Of a DNA stretch of 20,103 nt, positions 1-7,179 are shown piece by piece. Where the stretch lies: positions 1 through 20,103 of the forward strand of contig JADHSW010000025.1 in assembly GCA_016776705.1 (NCBI GenBank), in the 5' to 3' direction. This DNA is from Rhodospirillales bacterium. GTDB taxonomy: Bacteria; Pseudomonadota; Alphaproteobacteria; Rhodospirillales; JABHCV01. The translations under genes were made by a program, and so were the position numbers. How positions within the stretch are numbered: the first letter of the stretch is position 1; every line of letters begins with the position of its first letter. Below the pieces are notes generated by a model. That model saw nothing but the letters and a program-made list of their open reading frames with translations. It was not told where the DNA came from and did no database searches.

Positions 1-1277
1 CGCGATGTCAGCTGCTTGGCAAGATACATGGCAACCTGACGGGGGCGGGCGACGGAACGGGCGCGACGGGCCGAATGCATGTCCGAAATTCGAATATTGA
101 AATGGGAAGCGACCCGTTTCTGGATTTCCTCGATGGTGACGCGACGATCATTGGCGCGCAGAAGATCGTGCAGAACCTCCTGGGTCGTCTCCAGGGTGAT
201 TTCACGACCGACCAACTGGGCATGGGCGACAACCCTGTTCAGGGCACCTTCCAGTTCTCTTACGTTGGAAGTGATCTTGTGCGCCAGGAATTCCATCATC
301 TTTTGCGGCACATCCACCTTAAGCTGTTCGGCCTTTGACTCAAGAATGCCAAGGCGCAGCTCGTAAGTGGTGGCGTGAATATCGGCAACCAGGCCGCAAT
401 TAAGGCGCGATTGCAAGCGTTCTTCCATGCCTTCAAGATCGGATGGGGACTTGTCAGCCGAAATGACGATTTGATGGCCTTGATCAACCAGGGCGTTGAA
501 GGTATGGAAAAATTCTTCCTGGGTAGCACCCTTGCCGCCAATGAACTGAACGTCATCAATCATCAGAACATCCACATTGCGGAACATTTCCTTGAAATCG
601 ACGGTATTCTGCTCCTTCAGGGCGCGGATAAACTTGTACATGAATTTTTCCGCCGAAAGGTAGATCACCGTGCGCTTGGGGTCCTGCTGGGAAATATGCA
701 GGGCGATGGCATGCATCAGGTGGGTCTTGCCAAGGCCGACTCCGCCATAAAGAAACAGCGGGTTAAAAGGAACAGACGGTGCTTCGGCGACACGCCGTGC
801 GGCGGCGTAAGCAAATTCATTGGGCTTGCCGACAACAAAATTGTCGAATGAGAAACGGGAATCCAGCGGCGCACTGATACTGGTGGGACCATTGTCAGAC
901 GAGCGTCGACCGTCGCCCTTTGCCATGCCAACGGCAGCCGCGGTTGCAGCCTGGGCGGCGGTTGCGGCGGCGTTCTTTTCGCCTTCTTCATTGGAAGATT
1001 TAAGGGAGCGTTCGGGCTGGATGGAAATTTCAACGGTTTCAATACTGGAATCGACGGCATTCCACAAAACCCCAAGACGATCAACGTAATGGGCAACGAC
1101 CCAGTCGCGCATAAAACGGGTAGGGACAGAAACACGTGCGGAACCATTGCTAACGTCCCGTACGGTCATTGGCTTGACCCAACTCTGGTATGCTGCTTCT
1201 CCGATTTCTGAACGAAGGTTTTCACATACCTCCTGCCAATTATCGTCTTGCGAACCGTCAGTCGTTTCGTTCTTCAT
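1..1277 (-). CDS. dnaA: Chromosomal replication initiator DnaA (3' end cut by window edge)
   Basis: DnaA is the AAA+ ATPase that binds DnaA boxes and melts the origin to start chromosome replication. Translating from the ATG at 1277 gives 425 complete codons with no stop. Domain I is at about residues 12-85 (SWVKP at 32-36), followed by an alanine-rich linker (about 103-118). The AAA+ domain has Walker A GGVGLGKT (178-185) and Walker B DVLMIDD (236-242). Domain IV begins with RRARSVARPRQVAMYLAKQL, where the window ends, so roughly the last 45-50 residues (the rest of the DNA-binding signature) are missing. The start is chosen because the next residues match the usual N-terminus; the ribosome site is weak (GTGAG about 7 nt upstream). 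A very long gene-free region lies upstream, and a terminator separates the gene from rpsT, so dnaA should have its own promoter. Confidence 0.97.
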   Translation of the reverse strand, partial: MKNETTDGSQDDNWQEVCENLRSEIGEAAYQSWVKPMTVRDVSNGSARVSVPTRFMRDWVVAHYVDRLGVLWNAVDSSIETVEISIQPERSLKSSNEEGEKNAAATAAQAATAAAVGMAKGDGRRSSDNGPTSISAPLDSRFSFDNFVVGKPNEFAYAAARRVAEAPSVPFNPLFLYGGVGLGKTHLMHAIALHISQQDPKRTVIYLSAEKFMYKFIRALKEQNTVDFKEMFRNVDVLMIDDVQFIGGKGATQEEFFHTFNALVDQGHQIVISADKSPSDLEGMEERLQSRLNCGLVADIHATTYELRLGILESKAEQLKVDVPQKMMEFLAHKITSNVRELEGALNRVVAHAQLVGREITLETTQEVLHDLLRANDRRVTIEEIQKRVASHFNIRISDMHSARRARSVARPRQVAMYLAKQLTS

Positions 1278-1382
1278 TTATGCTCACAACCCCCGGGGTG
1301 AGACACCTTTAAACAACCTCTTGAAAAACTGAGACTTCAAACCAACAGCGTAGCCCGCACAGGCTTGAAGACAAATCAGCAA

Positions 1383-1405
1383 GTTCGAGCCTGATTGAGT
1401 CGAAC
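1383..1405. repeat. Inverted repeat GTTCGA-N11-TCGAAC upstream of dnaA
   Basis: The arms GTTCGA (1383-1388) and TCGAAC (1400-1405) form a perfect 6-bp inverted repeat about 105-125 nt upstream of the dnaA start. The 9-mer GTTCGAGCC that opens it recurs at 1702-1710. A GAGTC site (1397-1401) overlaps the right arm. It could be a regulator site for dnaA; the function is inferred only from its position. Confidence 0.35.
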
Positions 1406-1544
1406 CTTAAATTTATGTCTCGTCTTTTAAAGCAAATCCCTGGTCGGGACAGGAAGTTTCCCCCTTCAGATCATCTGCTTCGCCGTATACAGTTGGCGGC
1501 GAAAATTTCAGGTGTACTGATTTGCTTTTTTTCAAGTCGTCGTC

Positions 1545-1561
1545 GGCCCTGATTCAGGGCC
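1545..1561. repeat. 17-bp palindrome with central GATTC
   Basis: GGCCCTGATTCAGGGCC is perfectly symmetric around one central base, with 8-bp arms, and its centre contains a GANTC site. It lies about 270 nt upstream of dnaA in otherwise AT-rich DNA. As RNA it could fold into a 7-bp stem with a 3-nt loop, but no T-run follows in either direction, so a protein-binding site is more likely than a terminator. Confidence 0.4.
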
Positions 1562-1800
1562 AGGCGTCTTTTGTCCCTCTGTTTTTATTTTTTGAACTCA
1601 CCGCACCCCAAAATTTTACAGGGGACAGGCGAACCATTTCCGTTTTCTTTTATTCGAAACAACACCCGCTCTTGAGCGCTCTTTCGATATTTAGGTCTTG
1701 TGTTCGAGCCAACAATCTTAAAATCAATTCAAATTCACAAAGAACTGAATCGAAACCTTGGAAAAATGTTGTCTCAATTTAAGGCGTCGCAAAAAATAGA

Positions 1801-1980
1801 ATCTTTCAAGTCAAAGCCATTAAAAAATTTAATTGCAACTTATATTATAATTAGCTTCCATCTCTTCTAGGCGATAGCAGTGCATTTAAAATCATCAAAA
1901 ATTTATTGCACTAATGCTTAAACATTCAAAAAATTTTACTTAATTAATTGAAGTCCAATACTTTGAGTTAACTGTTTTGC
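1801..1980. other. AT-rich core, candidate unwinding element
   Basis: By my count this 180-nt block is about 26% G+C, far below the flanking genes, with A-tracts, T-tracts and TTAATTAA-type words. Such a block near dnaA is what a DNA-unwinding element or an AT-rich promoter region would look like. A TATAAT hexamer occurs here on both strands, but no matching -35 element was found at the right distance. Origin function is speculative because no DnaA boxes were recognised. Confidence 0.3.
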
Positions 1981-2135
1981 CCCCTGGCGGTGTCCCTCGC
2001 TGGAGAAAACAAATTACCGAGACTCGTGCGCACATGCAACGTGATCGTAAGGGGAACGTTGAAAATAATTGCCTTGACTCATCACTCGTATTCGAGTCCG
2101 CCCTTCTCTAAAGTGGTAAAAGACGAAAGCACACG

Positions 2136-2175
2136 AAAAAGGCCGCCCCAAATTCAGGAGCGGCCTAATTTTTTT
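2136..2175 (-). terminator. rpsT rho-independent terminator (bidirectional form)
   Basis: The stem arms AGGCCGC (2140-2146) and GCGGCCT (2160-2166) pair perfectly around a 13-nt loop. Read on the minus strand, the stem lies 29 nt beyond the rpsT stop and is followed by five Ts. Read on the plus strand it is followed by TAATTTTTTT, so it could stop transcription from both sides and insulate rpsT from the dnaA region. Confidence 0.85.
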
Positions 2176-2194
2176 AAGGAGTGGCGCTAAAGAC

Positions 2195-2461
2195 TTAAGC
2201 GGCCATCGCCTTGATCCGGGCCGACAGGCGCGAAAGTTTTCTGGAGATCGTGTTCTTGTGGAAGATCCCTTTCTGCGCACTGCGCATCATCTCGGGCTGG
2301 GCCGCTTTAAAGGCTTCTGCAGCGTCTGTCTGGTTGCCACTTGTGATCGCGTCTTCTACCTTGCGGATGAAGGTGCGCACGCGGGTGCGCCGGATGTTGT
2401 TTACGCCAGCGCGACGTTCGATCTGGCGGATCCGTTTTTTTGCCGATGCGTGGTTGGCCAT
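2195..2461 (-). CDS. rpsT: 30S ribosomal protein S20
   Basis: S20 is a small basic protein that binds 16S rRNA early in assembly of the 30S subunit. The 88-residue product starts MANHASAKKRIRQ, the usual S20 N-terminus, and ends KLSRLSARIKAMAA; length and lysine/arginine richness fit the family. An in-frame ATG 12 codons upstream was rejected because the family starts at MANHASAKK. The Shine-Dalgarno match before the chosen ATG is poor. The gene has its own strong promoter upstream and a terminator downstream, so it is probably monocistronic although it lies between enoyl-CoA hydratase and dnaA on the same strand. Confidence 0.97.
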   Translation of the reverse strand: MANHASAKKRIRQIERRAGVNNIRRTRVRTFIRKVEDAITSGNQTDAAEAFKAAQPEMMRSAQKGIFHKNTISRKLSRLSARIKAMAA

Positions 2462-2468
2462 GGTCTTG

Positions 2469-2497
2469 ATTATCCGTATAAAAACTGTTCTGTGCAA
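2469..2497 (-). promoter_or_regulatory. Possible second rpsT promoter, start-proximal
   Basis: On the minus strand TTGCAC (2492-2497), a 17-nt spacer and GATAAT (2469-2474) form a good sigma-70-like pair. The -10 box ends only 7 nt before the rpsT ATG, so a transcript from it would have almost no leader. It may be fortuitous given the stronger promoter just upstream. Confidence 0.35.
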
Positions 2498-2508
2498 GCG
2501 AAGGCAGG

Positions 2509-2537
2509 CTTATATAGGCCGCCGGGCGCCCCGTCAA
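2509..2537 (-). promoter_or_regulatory. rpsT sigma-70-type promoter
   Basis: On the minus strand TTGACG (2532-2537), a 17-nt spacer and TATAAG (2509-2514) closely match the housekeeping consensus at ideal spacing. The predicted start near 2502 gives a leader of about 40 nt before the rpsT ATG at 2461. Confidence 0.65.
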
Positions 2538-2591
2538 GCCTGCAAATGCGCCTGATGGGGTTGCCTGGAGCAGACCAGATTACGGCTGCCG

Positions 2592-3368
2592 TTATCTGTT
2601 CCTGAAAGCGGGCTGACGCTTTTCGGCGAAAGCCGCCATTCCTTCTTTCTGATCTTCGGTAGAAAATGTCGCGTGGAACAGTCGACGTTCAAAATGAATG
2701 CCTTGGGCAAGGGACGTCTCGTAGGCTGCGTCGACGGCTTCCTTGGCCATCATGACAATGGGCAGGGACAGCTTGGCAATGGCTTCGGCGGTGTTGATAG
2801 CCTCTTCGATAAGATCGTCGGCGGGGATGATGCGGCTGACGAGACCTGCGCGTTCGGCCTCCTCAGCGTCCATCATGCGTCCGCTCAGGCACATTTCCAT
2901 AGCCTTCGACTTACCGACCAGACGGGTAAGGCGCTGGGTGCCCCCGGCGCCAGGGATGGTGCCGATGGTGACTTCCGGCTGACCGAATTTTGCCGTATCT
3001 GCTGCAAGGATAAAGTCACACATCATGGCGACTTCGCAACCGCCGCCCAGGGCGTATCCGGCGACCGCAGCAATGACCGGTTTGCGGCAGGTGGTGATGC
3101 GCTCCCAGCCATCGGTGATGAAGTCAGCCATGTAGTTGCTGGCGAAAGTATTGTCTTTCATGGCCTTGATATCCGCCCCGGCGGCGAAGGCTTTTTCTGA
3201 ACCTGTAAGAACCATGGCGCCGATGTTTTCATCGTCCTCAAAGGTGTCCAGGGCTTTGGCAAGTTCGGCGATCAGCTCCGGGCTGAGGGCGTTGAGCGCC
3301 TTGGGCCGATTGAGGGTAATCAGGCCGACGCGGCCTCTGGTTTCGACAATGATGTTTTCATAAGCCAT
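2592..3368 (-). CDS. Enoyl-CoA hydratase (crotonase family)
   Basis: This enzyme hydrates trans-2-enoyl-CoA to 3-hydroxyacyl-CoA in fatty-acid beta-oxidation or related acyl-CoA degradation; it is probably cytoplasmic. The 258-residue protein is a full-length single-domain crotonase. FAAGADIKAM (61-70) and the GYALGGGCE loop (104-112) form the oxyanion hole, and Glu112 and Glu132 (in GQPEVTIG) match the two catalytic glutamates of true hydratases. The ATG is preceded by AGGAG at good spacing. The gene lies 47 nt after a small exported protein gene and may be co-transcribed with it and mutM. Exact substrate chain length cannot be told from sequence. Confidence 0.93.
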   Translation of the reverse strand: MAYENIIVETRGRVGLITLNRPKALNALSPELIAELAKALDTFEDDENIGAMVLTGSEKAFAAGADIKAMKDNTFASNYMADFITDGWERITTCRKPVIAAVAGYALGGGCEVAMMCDFILAADTAKFGQPEVTIGTIPGAGGTQRLTRLVGKSKAMEMCLSGRMMDAEEAERAGLVSRIIPADDLIEEAINTAEAIAKLSLPIVMMAKEAVDAAYETSLAQGIHFERRLFHATFSTEDQKEGMAAFAEKRQPAFRNR

Positions 3369-3415
3369 TTGGCTCTCCTGGGAACGTTGTTGGCAATTAA
3401 ATTAAGGCGTTGATC

Positions 3416-3844
3416 CTATTTGCTGGGCGAAAGCATAAAAAGTACGCTTATGGTCGGTGGCCCGCCACTGGCTGTGGCGCCCGATGGGGCAGATGTCTGG
3501 GGGAATTCCAGTTTCAGGATTTCATCTTCACGGGTAAAATTTCCCGCCGTTGTTTCCGCCCACCCCAGTTGCGGAAGGGTATTACTGTAAAACTGCAGCA
3601 CCTCCTCGCGGGAAACCTTGCCCATGGTCAAGGCCTCGACGATACGTCCTGAGGGGCTGTCAAAAACCATAACACCACCGGTGATCTCGTCCAATCCGCT
3701 CATCAAGGGGAAATCCTCAATGGCGCTCAAGAAACTGTCTTCGGCAATAACCGTTCGGGGGGCGGCGGCGATAATCAGAACCATCGCCAACAGCGGCCCT
3801 GCGAATTTGAAAAACTGAAGGATAGATTTCATGGTCCCCGTCAT
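3416..3844 (-). CDS. Small exported protein of unknown function
   Basis: I do not recognise a named family. The 142-residue product begins with a basic stretch, a hydrophobic core (about residues 13-28) and a likely signal peptidase site after TVIA (residue 34), so the mature ~108-residue protein should be periplasmic. The mature part has FPLMSGL, a VFDSPSGRIVEA segment and FYSNTLPQLGW, followed by a low-complexity serine/alanine/glycine patch near the C-terminus. The ATG at 3844 is chosen because AAAGG lies 8 nt upstream within the last mutM codons; the frame is open further upstream but overlaps mutM. Only 4 nt separate it from mutM, implying translational linkage. I recall similar uncharacterised genes beside mutM in related bacteria, but that is memory, not a search. 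Confidence 0.75.
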   Translation of the reverse strand: MTGTMKSILQFFKFAGPLLAMVLIIAAAPRTVIAEDSFLSAIEDFPLMSGLDEITGGVMVFDSPSGRIVEALTMGKVSREEVLQFYSNTLPQLGWAETTAGNFTREDEILKLEFPQTSAPSGATASGGPPTISVLFMLSPSK

Positions 3845-3848
3845 AGCA

Positions 3849-4691
3849 TTACCTTTGATGTTTCGTACAATAGAAAGTAGACCGACCCGATTGCAAAATG
3901 CGGCGAATGCCACCGTTTTTTTCGTGCCCGCAATCACATCCCGGGCAGGCTTCCCCTTCACGGCCATAAACGGCGAAGGAATGCTGGAAATAACCCAGTT
4001 CGCCATTGGTCTGGCGATGGTCGTTGATTGATGAGCCACCGGCGGCAATGGCTTGCTCAAGAACATCGATGATGGCCGCATAAAGCTTCAGCGCCCGCCC
4101 CCCGGAAATGGTGGCGGCTGTCCGCATGGGTGAAATACCAGCCCGAAACAGGGCTTCGGATACATATATGTTGCCAAGACCGGCGACCACGGTTTGATCC
4201 AGCAAGGCGATCTTGATTGGACTGCGCTTTCCTTTCAGGGCGTTGGCCAGAACCATGGCGTCAAAGTCCTTACCTAAGGGTTCAGGACCCAGGTCTTTCA
4301 GCATGGGATGAATATCCAGCTCACCGGCTTGGGCCAGGTCCATGAAGCCAAAGCGCCGTGGATCATTGAAGCGGATTTCGGCGCCGTTTTCAGTTGTGAA
4401 AATAACGTGGTCGTGCTTTTCAATCGGCGGCGCTGCGTCTTCATAGATGCGAAAACGCCCAGACATGCCAAGGTGGGCGATCAGCGTCGTACCGTCATCA
4501 AGGCTGATCAACAGGTACTTGGCGCGGCGTCCGACCGATGTGACGGTGCGTCCGGTCAATCGTTGGCCGAAGTCGTCGGGAAGGGGAAAGCGCAGATCGG
4601 GCCTGCGTGCAACGGCGCGGGCGATGCGTTGGCCTTCAAGGACCGGAGCAAGGCCGCGTTTTACGGTTTCGACTTCAGGTAATTCGGGCAT
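3849..4691 (-). CDS. mutM: Formamidopyrimidine-DNA glycosylase with variant zinc finger
   Basis: MutM (Fpg) excises 8-oxoguanine and formamidopyrimidines and nicks the abasic site in base-excision repair. The mature N-terminus PELPEVET supplies the nucleophilic proline (Pro2) and the catalytic Glu3. Lys58 (RRAKYL) is the conserved beta-turn lysine, and GLGNIYVSEALF (171-182) is the helix-two-turn-helix. The C-terminal zinc finger is unusual: ligand candidates are Cys249, Cys252, Cys254, Cys275 and His278, where the usual last ligand is Cys, and HEKN looks like a short insertion in the loop. Arg270 in QSGRSTFYC is conserved. The length (280) is slightly above normal. The gene is divergent from ubiE and followed at once by a small exported protein gene. 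Confidence 0.95.
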   Translation of the reverse strand: MPELPEVETVKRGLAPVLEGQRIARAVARRPDLRFPLPDDFGQRLTGRTVTSVGRRAKYLLISLDDGTTLIAHLGMSGRFRIYEDAAPPIEKHDHVIFTTENGAEIRFNDPRRFGFMDLAQAGELDIHPMLKDLGPEPLGKDFDAMVLANALKGKRSPIKIALLDQTVVAGLGNIYVSEALFRAGISPMRTAATISGGRALKLYAAIIDVLEQAIAAGGSSINDHRQTNGELGYFQHSFAVYGREGEACPGCDCGHEKNGGIRRILQSGRSTFYCTKHQR

Positions 4692-4761
4692 GTGTAAATC
4701 TTTTTTATTTTGCGATTATACCAACCTAGCGCCTTTCATCGGCTTGGGCTATGGTGCGGCC

Positions 4762-5538
4762 ATGGGCAAAAAAAATAACCATACAGCAGACACACAAACC
4801 ACGGAAGAAACCACCCATTTCGGTTTCGCAACCGTTGATGCACGCGACAAGGCCTCCATGGTCAAGGGCGTCTTCGATAACGTCGCTTCGCGCTATGATC
4901 TGATGAACGATCTGATGAGCATGGGTGTTCACAGATTATGGAAGTCGACCTTCATCAACCGCCTGGACCCCAGGCCGGATATGAGGCTGATCGATGTTGG
5001 CGGCGGCACGGGTGACATTGCCTTCAAGTTTCTCGAACATGGCGGCGGCGATGTCAGTGTCTGCGATATCAATGACGAGATGCTGGATGTGGGTCGGGAC
5101 CGGGCGATCGACAAGGGTATCCTGAGCGGCATTGAATGGATAAATGGCGACGCAGAAATGCTGCCGGTTCCCGACAACTCGTTCGATGCCTATACAACGG
5201 CGTTTTGTATTCGAAACGTTACCCATATTGAAAAAGCCCTGACGGAAGCCCGCCGGGTTTTAAAGCCGGGAGGACGTTTCCTGTGCCTGGAATTCAGCCA
5301 TGTCGCCTTCCCCCTGCTGGAAAAGGCCTATGACACCTATTCCTTCAATATATTGCCGTGGCTTGGCAAGATCGTTGCCGATGACGAAGACTCCTATCGT
5401 TATCTGGCCGAAAGCATTCGTCGTTTTCCTGATCAGGAAACCTTCAGGGAGATGATTTCCGATGCCGGTCTGGAGCAGGTTACCTATCAGAATTTAAGCG
5501 GCGGCATCGCCACCATTCATTCCGCCTGGCGTATCTAG
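4762..5538 (+). CDS. ubiE: Ubiquinone/menaquinone C-methyltransferase
   Basis: UbiE is a SAM-dependent methyltransferase that C-methylates the benzoquinol ring in ubiquinone (and, where present, menaquinone) synthesis. The 258-residue protein has the SAM-binding motif DVGGGTGD (78-85), the second-strand acidic CDIND (101-105), RNVTH (151-155) and LKPGGRFLCLEFSH (167-180), all typical of the family, plus FDNVASRYDLMNDLMS near the N-terminus. The frame is open much further upstream, but that part overlaps mutM on the other strand. The ATG at 4762 gives the family-like length, though its ribosome site is weak. ubiB follows after 4 nt. Confidence 0.96.
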   Translation: MGKKNNHTADTQTTEETTHFGFATVDARDKASMVKGVFDNVASRYDLMNDLMSMGVHRLWKSTFINRLDPRPDMRLIDVGGGTGDIAFKFLEHGGGDVSVCDINDEMLDVGRDRAIDKGILSGIEWINGDAEMLPVPDNSFDAYTTAFCIRNVTHIEKALTEARRVLKPGGRFLCLEFSHVAFPLLEKAYDTYSFNILPWLGKIVADDEDSYRYLAESIRRFPDQETFREMISDAGLEQVTYQNLSGGIATIHSAWRI

Positions 5539-5542
5539 AAAT

Positions 5543-7075
5543 ATGAACCGTTCGATCAGAAACATTACCCGGCTGTTTTCCATTGCCCGCATTCTGGCCC
5601 GCCATGACGCCTTGATGGTTCTTGAACGCCTGGAAGTGGGTGGCCCGGCTGTGCTCTTTGCGCGGCTGTTTTCGCGTCGTGGTGAAGGCCGCCCGGGGCA
5701 GCGTCTGGCGCTGGCCCTGCAAGAGGCAGGTCCCAGCTTCATCAAGCTCGGTCAGGCCCTATCGACCCGTTCAGACCTTTTGGGGGAAGAATTTTCCAGC
5801 GACCTGGCGCAATTGCAGGACAAGATTCCGCCGTTTCCGGGCGATGAGGCCCGCGCCATTATCGAAGCGGAATTCGGTAAACCTGTCGATGAGCTGTTCG
5901 CTGACTTCAATGATACGCCGGTTGCGGCGGCATCCATCGCCCAGGTTCATTTCGCCGTCACCCATGACGGACGGGAAGTGGCCGTCAAGGTTTTGCGACC
6001 CAAAATCGAAGAAGCCTTCGGGCGCGACGTCGACCTTATGTTCTGGGTCGCCGAGCTTGTCCAGGCGGCAAGGCCCGAATACCGTCGCCTGCGCCCCGTG
6101 GAAATGGTGCGAACCCTCGCCAGGTCCATCGAACTGGAAATGGATTTGCGCTTCGAGGCCGCGGCCGCCGCCGAATTGAAGGAAAATCTGGCCGATGTGG
6201 ACAGTTTTATCATCCCCGCCATTGATTGGCGCCTGACCGGTCATAAAGTCATGACCATCGAACGTGTTCACGGCATCCGCATCGACGACATCGCGGCCTT
6301 GCGCGCCGCCGGGCACGACACCAATGATTTGTTGGAAAAATCTGCAGGCGCATTTTTCCTGCAGGTGTTTCGCGATGGTTTCTTCCATGCCGACATGCAC
6401 CCGGGAAACATGTTTGTTCGCGACGATGGAAATCTTATCGCCGTCGATTTTGGCATTATGGGGCGGCTGGATACCAGGACCCGACGGCACCTGGGCGAAT
6501 TGCTTGTCGCCTTTCTGACCCGGGATTTCCGTCGCGCCGCCGAAGTTCATTTCGAAGCCGGGTGGATACCGGCAGACCAGTCCGTCGATACCTTTACCCA
6601 GGCGTGCCGATCCATTGCCGAGCCCATTTTGGACTTGCCGCAACACGAAATTTCCATCGCCCGGCTTCTGGGGCAATTGTTTTCGATTACAAAAACATTC
6701 AACATGGAAACCCAGCCGCAATTGCTGTTGCTACAAAAAACCATGCTGACCGCCGAAGGCACGGGCCGCAAGCTGAACCCAGAAGCTAATATGTGGCTCA
6801 TGGCCAAACCGATGATCGAAGGATGGGTTATCGAACACCTGGGCCCGGAAGCGCGGATGCTGGAAGCTGTCGGGGATATGACCGAAGCCGTTCGTCTTTT
6901 GCCACGTTTACTGGGTAATCTCGACAAGGGGGCTGCCGAACTGGCTGCGGGGCGGCTTCGGCTGCATCCGGAAACCATCCGCGCCCTGAAAGGTGAAAAC
7001 CGTTTCATCTTTGGCCCCGTCTCGCTGGTCATGGCGGCGGGACTGATCGCCGGTATTCTCGTTCTGGCGCTTTAA
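5543..7075 (+). CDS. ubiB: UbiB, atypical kinase/ATPase for ubiquinone synthesis
   Basis: UbiB is a membrane-anchored member of the ADCK/ABC1 kinase-like family needed for ubiquinone synthesis, thought to act on lipid intermediates rather than phosphorylate proteins. The 510-residue product shows the family-specific FIKLGQ (KxGQ motif, 66-71), the alanine-rich loop VAAASIAQVH (127-136), the ATP-binding lysine in VAVKVLRP (Lys149), the catalytic loop HADMHPGN (282-289) and VDFGIMG (301-307). The C-terminal ~20 residues form a hydrophobic membrane segment. The 4-nt gap after ubiE indicates an operon. Confidence 0.96.
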   Translation: MNRSIRNITRLFSIARILARHDALMVLERLEVGGPAVLFARLFSRRGEGRPGQRLALALQEAGPSFIKLGQALSTRSDLLGEEFSSDLAQLQDKIPPFPGDEARAIIEAEFGKPVDELFADFNDTPVAAASIAQVHFAVTHDGREVAVKVLRPKIEEAFGRDVDLMFWVAELVQAARPEYRRLRPVEMVRTLARSIELEMDLRFEAAAAAELKENLADVDSFIIPAIDWRLTGHKVMTIERVHGIRIDDIAALRAAGHDTNDLLEKSAGAFFLQVFRDGFFHADMHPGNMFVRDDGNLIAVDFGIMGRLDTRTRRHLGELLVAFLTRDFRRAAEVHFEAGWIPADQSVDTFTQACRSIAEPILDLPQHEISIARLLGQLFSITKTFNMETQPQLLLLQKTMLTAEGTGRKLNPEANMWLMAKPMIEGWVIEHLGPEARMLEAVGDMTEAVRLLPRLLGNLDKGAAELAAGRLRLHPETIRALKGENRFIFGPVSLVMAAGLIAGILVLAL

Positions 7076-7179
7076 AATAAAATTTCGACGCGATCATTTC
7101 CGCTCTTGCCAGCTTGGCTGTGGAACTTTAAGTTAATCACACCAAATTACCGTTAAATAAATTCAGGACTCAGCAAACT

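Larger units (their letters stand above)
1278..2194. other. Long gene-free dnaA-rpsT intergenic region
   Basis: This 917-nt stretch contains no convincing gene: the short open frames in it have no family resemblance and no good ribosome site. It holds the dnaA upstream control region, a strongly AT-rich core, a 17-bp palindrome, TTCGA-type repeats, seven GANTC methylation-type sites (1397, 1551, 1747, 1799, 2021, 2076, 2094) and, next to rpsT, a terminator. I searched by eye for DnaA boxes (TTWTNCACA and its complement) and found no close match, which argues against a classical origin. No tRNA was seen. Confidence 0.85.

Noticed and set aside
1522..1782. 86-codon open frame on the plus strand in the dnaA-rpsT gap
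   Set aside because: No family resemblance, no ribosome site, and a composition typical of AT-rich noncoding DNA.
1801..1980. CtrA boxes (TTAA-N7-TTAA)
   Set aside because: TTAA pairs exist but at wrong spacing (for example N5 near 1819-1831).
1278..2194. Classical DnaA-box array
   Set aside because: No TTWTNCACA or complement was found; the nearest candidates (such as AAATTCACA near 1731-1739) have two or more mismatches.
2211..2605. Plus-strand open frames opposite rpsT
   Set aside because: They are shadows of the S20 gene and its promoter; no coding signature of their own.
5771..6721. Long (316-codon) minus-strand open frame inside ubiB
   Set aside because: It is the antisense of a clearly recognised gene in GC-biased codons and shows no recognisable domain.
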